This document shows positions 57,401 through 64,000 of a stretch of DNA of 64,000 nucleotides, one piece after another. The notes below the pieces were generated by a model, which was not told where the DNA came from, did no database searches, and worked only from the letters and a program-made list of their open reading frames with translations. A program made the translations under genes and the position numbers. The stretch spans positions 4,963,296 through 5,027,295 of the forward strand of contig NOKP01000001.1 of assembly GCA_002682825.1 (NCBI GenBank), written 5' to 3'. Within the stretch, counting starts at the first letter, position 1, and each line of letters begins with the position of its first letter. The stretch is from Neonectria sp. B-13 (lineage: Eukaryota > Ascomycota > Sordariomycetes > Hypocreales > Nectriaceae).

Positions 57401-58238
57401 TCATTTCTTGCCACCCTTCTTCTTGCTCTTGCTCGGGGTGTCGACCAGTACGGCGTCGTCCTCGCTAACGGCCTTGGTGGATGAGCTCTGTTCGGAACCG
57501 TCGAGCTCCTTCATGAAGTCGGACTGAATCTGGCCGCGGCGCTTCTCCCACCACTTCTTCTCGGAGTCGGCCTGGGCGAGGTGGTCCTCGATCTGGGTGC
57601 GGAGGGCGGCGTTGGCGGACATTTCGTGGGCGGACTGGAAAATGGACTGGCCCCAGTTGGGGGCGAGGGCATTGGCCTTTGTTCAAGATCAGGGTTAGTA
57701 TATGTAGTGTGAAAGCGAATGCTGTGAAAGCGAATGCTGTGAGAGCAATTCATTCTTACCTCTGTAACGACGTCCCTCAGCTCCGCCTCCATCTCTTTCT
57801 CAGCACGCTGGAAGCGCTGCCACAGGTCATCACCCACGCTGCCCCTCTGCAGAAGGGAGCTGCAGGCCTGCTTGGCGTTCTTGATCTGGATGAGGCGGCG
57901 GATGTCCTCGACGGCACGGCGCAGCAGGGCGGCGCGCAAGACGCTGTCGGGGATCCGGGGGGTCTTCTCGGCTCCGTCTTCAGGTTGGAGGTGCAGCAGG
58001 GAGAGGTAGACGTTGCGCTGGAGATGGGGGCCGAACCAGGGCGCGAGGTTGGCGCTTTCGGCTGCGTTGCGCGTTAGCCAGGATCGCGAGAAATATACCG
58101 GTGGAGCGGAGACATACCGGCTTTGCGTTTTCGGTAGATGGTCGAGAAGGTCATGAGGGCGGTTGCGAGCACCATCACGTAGGCGCAGGGAAGGGCGAGG
58201 CCCTTCCAGTCGATGTCGAGGATGGCGGGCAGAGCCAT
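57401..58238 (-). CDS. SEC66: ER translocation complex subunit Sec66 (Sec71)
   Basis: Three exons on the minus strand (58238-58118, 58061-57760, 57676-57401) give 232 residues, close to the yeast protein (206). Sec66 is part of the Sec62-Sec63-Sec71-Sec72 assembly for post-translational import into the ER. The N-terminus holds one membrane segment, LALPCAYVMVLATALMTFST (about 14-33), followed by a short basic IYRKRKA turn. The cytosolic part has APWFGPHLQRNVYLSLLHL, ALLRRAVEDIRRLIQIKNAK, GSVGDDLWQRFQRAEKEMEA and NALAPNWGQSIFQSAHEMSA, all family features. The C-terminus is Ser-rich then basic (SKSKKKGGKK). Both introns are GT-AG, 56 and 83 nt. It is divergent from NPL4, another ER-associated factor. 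Confidence 0.92.
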
Positions 58239-59094
58239 GGCTGAGGACGAAGATGGGAGACGAGGGAATGACCGAGAGAAGAGGAAGAGGAAGAGGAAGG
58301 GGAGGAGGAAAAGGAACGAGCGAACGGCGACGGTGAAGGCGGTTGTTGCTGTCGAGAAACCGTTCAACGTCGTAGCAGGAAATTGGAGATAATTGGAGCG
58401 TGTCAATTTACACGACGGCCACCTAGACGAACAGCTTCGCTTCTGGCCAGATAATCCTCCTGCACTGTCATATTCAGCGAGTCTGTGGCGCTAGGCCGAC
58501 GAACCCTGGACGCTTGTGGCGCATGCCTACTAAGTATGTAGCTAGACCTATGTACCTACTAGATTACCTGTGGCGGCATGCGCCAGGGCAGCCCGTCAGT
58601 AGTAAGTGTCGTCACAGCAAGGCCATCCACCGGAACATGGTTGCTCCGAGGGCGGGCATCGCTGTGCTTCAGCGACTAGGGTGGGTTGCCTGTTCCAGTG
58701 CTAGGCGTGTCCAGGCACCGCTGATGACGCTGTACGATGGACCTCGCTGCCTGGGTACGTACCTTGGAAGTCTCTCGGAGCTGCATCCCCACTGTCACGG
58801 TTGATTCAATGAGCTTCCACGCCACGCCTCGGAGCTCCCTCTGCCTGACTCTTTCTTGACACTTTTTCCTCTTTCCACTAAACCCGGACCGTCATCTTCA
58901 CTCGTCCGCTCATTCACCACGTCCGCCCTCACTCAACCCGCCGAGAACATCGCCTAGCTGACCGTCTCTTGTCTGCTTTCCCGCCGACAGACCAGCCTTG
59001 ATTCCTGCACATCCCACGGCCTCGAGGCGCCAACCCCGCCAAAACAGCCTCCAGACTCCGTCTCCCATCGTCCGCTGCCAAGGACGTCGCCGCC
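58239..59094. other. Divergent promoter region SEC66/NPL4
   Basis: 856-bp head-to-head spacer. The SEC66 side is purine-rich on the plus strand (58254-58330); the NPL4 side is pyrimidine-rich. No gene is supported inside. Confidence 0.55.
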
Positions 59095-61252
59095 ATGTTG
59101 CTGCGTCTCCGAGGGCCCGATGGCATGGTCCGCATGACCATCGAGCCTACGACTACCTTTGGAGAGCTGGGCAAGATCGTGAGCATCCTCTCCGTGGGCC
59201 ACGCATGTCGCGGGCAAAGCTGACCAACCGACCCTCACTCTCATCCAGCTTCTAGACCAACTCCCCAAGACGGTCGATCCCAAGAGCATCACCCTGTCCA
59301 ACGCACCCAACGGGGGAGACTCGAAGCGGCTGGGCGACATCATCAACTTCAAGGTCGGCCAGATCGGTCTCAAGTATGTGCTTGGTGCCGACTCGGCCCG
59401 CCTTCCCGGTATCACCACAGCTGACACTTCTGCAGGCACGGTGACCTCATCTTCCTCGGATACCAGCACACCGATGCCACCAATGGCGAGGCGTCGGCCC
59501 CCATCGCCTCTGGCAGGCTCAACGGCAAGCCTATTCTGCCCACAGAAGACTTGCCCATCAATCCGAAACCCGAGCGAATCGTGCGCCCTTGGGAGGTGGT
59601 GCGCCAGTCCGCCTTGGACGACCGATTAGACAGACTCGACGGCAAGATTCCGAGAGGCCGTGACCGCATGTGCCGTCATGGACCCAAGGGCATGTGCGAC
59701 TACTGCCAACCGCTCGACCCTTTCGACCCCGGATACCTCGCCGAGAAGAAGATCAAGTACCTATCGTTCCACTCCTACCTCCGAAAGATCAACGCCGCCA
59801 CGAACAAGCCAGAGCTCGGAGCCTCGTACATCCCGCCTCTGGTGGAACCTTACCACCGAGTCAAGCACGACTGTCCATCGGGACATCCTCAGTGGCCCGA
59901 AGGCATTTGTACCAAATGCCAGCCCAGCGCCATTAGCTTGCAGCCACAGCAGTTCCGCATGGTCGACCACGTCGAGTTCTCGTCACCGGCTATCATTGAC
60001 ACATTCATTGATACTTGGCGGAAGACTGGCTCCCAACGCCTAGGTTATCTCTATGGAAAGTATACGGAATACGCCGAGGTTCCCCTCGGCGTCAAGGCTG
60101 TCGTGGAGGCAATCTATGAGCCACCTCAGATCGACGAGGCTGACGGCATCACCACAAACGCATGGGAGTCTCAGAAGGAAATCGATCACGTTGCAAAGCT
60201 GTGCGGACTGGAACCCGTTGGCGTCATCTGGACCGATCTGCTAGATGCTGGAAACAGCGACGGCTCTGTCGTGTGCAAGCGCCACGCCGACTCCTACTTC
60301 CTCTCCTCCCTTGAGATTTGTTTCTCATCGAGGCTACAGGCGCTGTACCCCAAGTCTTCAAAATGGAGTGATACTGGTAGCTTCGGCTCTAACTTCGTCA
60401 CCTGCATCATCACCGGCAACGAGGACGGCGAGATCCACATCTCATCCTACCAGATGTCCAACGAGTCCGTTGAGATGGTCCGCGCCGACATCGTCGAGCC
60501 AGCTGCCGATCCAAACGTAATGCTAGTCCGTGAGGCGGAAGAAGACGACGGTTCCGTTAGCCGTACCCGATATATCCCCGAGGTTTTCTACCGCAGGGTA
60601 AACGAGTACAAGGCCAATGTTCTGGAGAACGCCAAGCCGTCCTTCCCAGTCGAGTATCTCTTCGTGACACTAACTCACGGCTTCCCTGCCGAGCCGAAGC
60701 CCATGTTCACCCAGCAAGGATTTCCGGTCGAGAATCGCGAGTACATCGGCGAGAGCCAAGAACACTCCTCGCTCGCCAAGTTGTTGAAGGTATCACCTGG
60801 CCAACAGCCCAACGGTGACGGACAGGAAATGTCCAACTTCCACGTCCTCTGCTTCATCCATCAAATGGGAATCCTCTCCAAGGTATGCTTTTGTCTCCGG
60901 TCCCCTCTAGCTTAACGCTCTCCGCGAGAAGAGTCATCTGACGCTGCCCTCATAGGACGAGGAAGCCTTGCTCTGCCGCGTAGCAAGCCAGCACGACCTC
61001 TCCGACACCTTCCAGCTCCGCTCCACAGAAGGCTGGCAAACCCTACAGGCCATTCTTCAATCGACTGGTGAGCGAATCCCCAAGCGTTCGCGAGAGAGCG
61101 ACGAAGCTCCCGCGCCTTCCTTATCCTCTTTATCCTCGTCTTTCAAACTCCCTGTTCGCGACTCGGGTGAGCCCCTTGCTAAGCGATTTGCTGCCTTCAG
61201 GCTGAACGAGCGTCAAACGCTGTCCGACCATCCGTCGCCCAAGTCAGAGTGA
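59095..61252 (+). CDS. NPL4: Nuclear protein localization protein 4 (Cdc48 cofactor)
   Basis: Four exons (59095-59178, 59249-59373, 59436-60882, 60956-61252) give 650 residues. With Ufd1, Npl4 recruits Cdc48/p97 to polyubiquitinated substrates for ER-associated degradation and other extraction tasks. The N-terminus is a ubiquitin-like domain ([20 protein letters not shown]... to about 105). The Npl4 zinc finger begins [13 protein letters not shown] (Cys149, Cys157, Cys160) and continues to [20 protein letters not shown]. The MPN-like domain follows: [51 protein letters not shown]; it lacks the JAMM metal ligands, as known for Npl4. The C-terminal domain has [20 protein letters not shown] across intron 3. 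The C-terminal NZF finger of animal Npl4 is absent, as in yeast. Divergent from SEC66. Confidence 0.96.
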
Positions 61253-62230
61253 CCCAACGTACCTAGGGATTCAAGTTGGATCGGAAGCGAGCGAGGCAGG
61301 TGTTCAACAAAGGTTTTGAGTTTTGCGAGCATGGCCATTGATAGTCGCTTGTGTGACTGGGGCGGCGTTTAGGCGACGGCAAGGGAGGTGTGCTTTGGAA
61401 GGGAGGCTTATCATTTTGCCTGGGCTTGCGGGCATTGCTTGACACGTAGAAGGGCGAGCAAGTATCATTACATCACATCTACAAGAAAATTTGGTGGCAG
61501 AGATGACCGAAATGACTTGCCACAGACATGGATAATACATCGACATTGGCGGTAGTCAAGTAGGTAGCACAAATGGCGTCGGAAATACAACGACTCTATC
61601 CCAAGGAACACCCAACATACACTCTGTTTTACATACTTAAGGATAGATCCCCCTATAGGTACCCCGCCCCTATCCGGATCTGTATTCATTCTCATCATTA
61701 TAATAATGAGTGGGTAGGGGAGGGTACGTTAGGGTACATAATATTTGGGTTATGGTTAGAGTTCGGGTTAGGCATATGGTTAGCCTTAGTATGTGTCCTG
61801 TTGTGTTCAGGATGTTAACTTACATGCTTTTGGCCTAGAATGTATGTTGGGGTATTCCATCTCAAGATGCACAGGCGCGACATTAAGCAGACAATTATGA
61901 TGATAACCTTTTTTCCCGTTCACATTTCCGTACTCCGTCTATCTACACAGGGGGCGGGGATGGGGTTTCTCAAAATCAAATGTTGATAAATGTGTCAACA
62001 AAACATCAAAGCTGGAAATCCAGCACACACACTCCTTTGCCAGTCTCCGTCCCGATCAACACCCTTTTAACCCTTGGGCACACACGCCCTCCTTCTTTGT
62101 CTTCTCATATCTATCATTCTTCGTCCTGTCCTCGTCACAACACCGGGCTCCCTATATCGAGGGCTGGTATCGCAAACTTGTAGAAACAAAACGCCAGTTC
62201 TCCTTCTCGTCATGGGACGGCGCTGGGTGT
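61253..62230. other. Convergent intergenic region NPL4/CPA2
   Basis: 978-bp tail-to-tail spacer. At about 61711-61792 it is G/T-rich with telomere-like words (GTTAGGG, GGGTTAGG, GGTTAG), just after an imperfect palindrome TCATTATAATAATGA (61694-61708). No gene is supported. Confidence 0.55.
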
Positions 62231-64000
62231 TTACAGCGGCTTGCCACCGATGAAGTCAGACCACTGGCGGACTTCGGAGGGAATACCCTCAGTGCGGGGA
62301 AGCTTCTCGCTCATGCACTGAGCGAAGAGGATGGCAGTCTACAAGCCAAGTTAGTTCATGGACGACGCAACACTCACTCGACTGGAAGGGAACATACCTG
62401 GGGCTCCATGAATAGGGGGACGCCAAAGTCGACGGCATTTCGGCGCATAACGTAGTCAACATCCAGGGTGGTCTTGGCTCGGGCCTGAGCCAGGTTGAAA
62501 GCACCACGGATGTCGTACTTCTGGAAGACTTCACGGAGAGCTCGCTTGTCCTCTACGGGGAACTCGATGATCTCGACCTCGACCTTGTGCTTGGAGCTCG
62601 ACTCGATGAACTCCTTGACCTCGGGGACGGCAGCGTACAGCTTGTATCCGAGAGGGGCGACAAAGTCGATGACCTGGGTAAGCCAGGGCTTGCTGACATC
62701 ACCACCAAAGAGGAGACCCTCACCCGGCTCGGGCATGCGGAAGTTCATGGTAGACTGGAGCGAAGTCCAGTAGGCCTCGATCAGATCCTTGCCAAAGCAA
62801 GCAATCTCACCGGTAGAGGCCATCTCAACGCCGAGGAAGGGATCGGCACCGGCCAAACGGGTCCAGGAGAACTGGGGAACCTTGGTCGCGAGGTAATCAC
62901 GCTTGACAGCCATGAGATCAGTGGCCTCAGGGACACCCTTGCCAACAAGAGCCTTGGTGGCGACCTCAATGAAGTTGGTGCCTAGGACCTTACTAACGAA
63001 GGGGAATGATCGAGAGGCACGCAAGTTGCACTCAATAACCTTCAGGAGGGGCTCGCCACCCTCAGGGTTCTCAGCCTTGATGATTTGCATGTTGAAGGGG
63101 CCGGTGATCTTCCACGCCTTGGCAACCTTCTCAGCGATGTCCTTGACACGGTCCATGATGCTCTGATCGAGGTTGACAGGGGGGAGGACGAGAGTAGCAT
63201 CACCGGAGTGGACACCAGCCTGCTCAATGTGCTCGCTAACGGCATGGACGACTAGGTTGCCCTGGGAAGCAACACCATCGACATCAATCTCCTCAGCACC
63301 CTCAATGAACTTGGTGATGACAACGGGGTGGTCGGGAGAAACGTTACTGGCAGCCTCGAGCTTCTCCTTGAGATCCTCCTGGCTTTGAATGACAGTCATG
63401 GCGGCACCAGACAAGACATAGCTGGGGCGAACCAGGACAGGGTATCCAACCGCATCAGCAAACTCCTCGGCGGCCTTGACGGAGGTGAGCTCCTTCCAGG
63501 CAGGCTGATCAACGCCAATGCTGTCGAGAATCTCAGAAAACTTCTGACGATCTTCGGCCTTGTCAATGTCCTTAGGGTCGGTTCCGAGGACATTGGCACC
63601 ACCAGTCTCCTGGAGTCGGAGGGCGATGTTCTGAGGCAGCTGACCACCGACAGAGACAACAACGCCAGAAGCGTTCTCGAGCTCATAGATATCCATGACT
63701 CGCTCGTAGCTCAGCTCCTCAAAGTACAGCTTATCAGCAGTATCGAAATCAGTGGAATACGTCTCGGGATTGTACTTTTGATAAAAGTTAGCAGGTGCCC
63801 TGTTGTAAGAGAGCAGAAGAGGAAAATGTTCCGGGAGGTTAGGGTGGGTAGTGTTCAGGTTAGGAGTAGTGTTTAGGTTAGGAGTAGTGTTCAGGTTAGG
63901 AGTAGTGTTCAGGTTAGGTAGGGTAGGGTTCGAGTTAGGGACAGGACCAGCCAAGGTGCAAAAGTCCCTGTAGAAAGGAGATGGCTCAACTTACGTTGAT
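62231..64000 (-). CDS. CPA2: Carbamoyl-phosphate synthase, arginine-specific large subunit (3' part)
   Basis: Partial: the gene runs off the right edge. Visible exons on the minus strand are about 6 nt at the edge (to 63996, reading Ile-Asn), 63774-62398 and 62338-62231, giving the last 495 residues or so. The enzyme makes carbamoyl phosphate for arginine from glutamine-derived ammonia, bicarbonate and two ATP, together with the small subunit Cpa1, in mitochondria of filamentous fungi. Seen: the start of the second synthetase half (YNPETYSTDFDTADKLYFEE, VVSVGGQLPQNIALRLQE), ATP-grasp motifs (YPVLVRPSYVLSGAAMTV, VVITKFIEGAEEIDVDGVAS, VIECNLRASRSFPFVSKVLG) and the C-terminal MGS-like domain (KVEVEIIEFPVEDKRALREV). 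It ends SDFIGGKPL and has no aspartate transcarbamylase fusion, which separates it from the pyrimidine enzyme. The 221-nt intron at 63775-63995 carries an 18-bp repeat and has no stop codon in the reading frame. Confidence 0.93.
63848..63919. repeat. 18-bp minisatellite, four copies, in a CPA2 intron
   Basis: GTAGTGTTCAGGTTAGGA occurs four times in tandem, with one internal C/T change in copy 2 and a last-base change in copy 4, followed by TAGGGTAGGGTTCGAGTTAGGG. In the sense strand of CPA2 the unit begins CCTAAC, similar to fungal telomere repeats and to branch-site sequences. Confidence 0.88.

Overview
The window is a stretch of chromosome from a filamentous ascomycete, most likely a Sordariomycete. 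The evidence is 50-80 nt GT-AG introns with CTAAC or CTGAC branch sites close to the acceptor, dense alternation of strands, and proteins that match fungal versions of conserved eukaryotic factors (fungal-length Rpt4, Gfa1, Erg26, Lrg1, Sec66, arginine-specific Cpa2 and a DUF2417 membrane hydrolase). Species cannot be fixed from the sequence alone. I see no virus, plasmid, secondary-metabolite cluster, CRISPR array, tRNA or rRNA.

Layout, left to right. 0-5 kb: PYM (exon-junction-complex recycling) and RPT4 (proteasome ATPase). 5.1-9.1 kb: a 4-kb gene-free stretch with a cluster of a near-palindromic 9-mer and a pentanucleotide repeat, leading into GFA1 (chitin precursor synthesis). 12.4-15.3 kb: PRE4 (20S proteasome beta7) and a mitochondrial HMG-box protein, divergent. 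16-19.4 kb: an unrecognised tryptophan-rich protein and ERG26 (ergosterol), divergent. 20.6-24.4 kb: LRG1 (LIM-RhoGAP). 27.2-30.6 kb: a DUF2417 membrane hydrolase and a conserved fungal gene whose reading frame is broken at its 5' end. 31-34.4 kb: gene-poor. 34.4-37.4 kb: a small acidic protein and a tandem-UBC E2 with a 12-nt micro-exon. 37.4-40.3 kb: a 178-bp hAT-like MITE and RFC2. 40.4-49.3 kb: a coiled-coil protein and BRR2 (spliceosomal helicase). 50-55.3 kb: a PWWP protein and ORC3. 56.5-61.3 kb: a small conserved protein, SEC66 and NPL4. 62.2-64 kb: the 3' part of CPA2, cut by the window edge.

The genes are mostly housekeeping: proteolysis (RPT4, PRE4, NPL4, the E2), DNA replication (RFC2, ORC3), splicing and RNA (BRR2, PYM), cell wall and membrane (GFA1, LRG1, ERG26, SEC66) and arginine synthesis (CPA2). 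They are separate transcription units, not an operon or cluster. I did not find a clearly new multi-gene system. The most interesting items are the E2 whose post-catalytic-cysteine residues lie on a 12-nt exon that can be skipped in frame, the MITE with a clean 8-bp target duplication, the clustered TACTTCGTA motif, the broken conserved gene, MluI-box motifs in front of both replication genes, and the stop-free repeat-bearing intron in CPA2.

Exon borders were deduced by reading splice signals and keeping the protein frame and family similarity; none was checked against transcripts.
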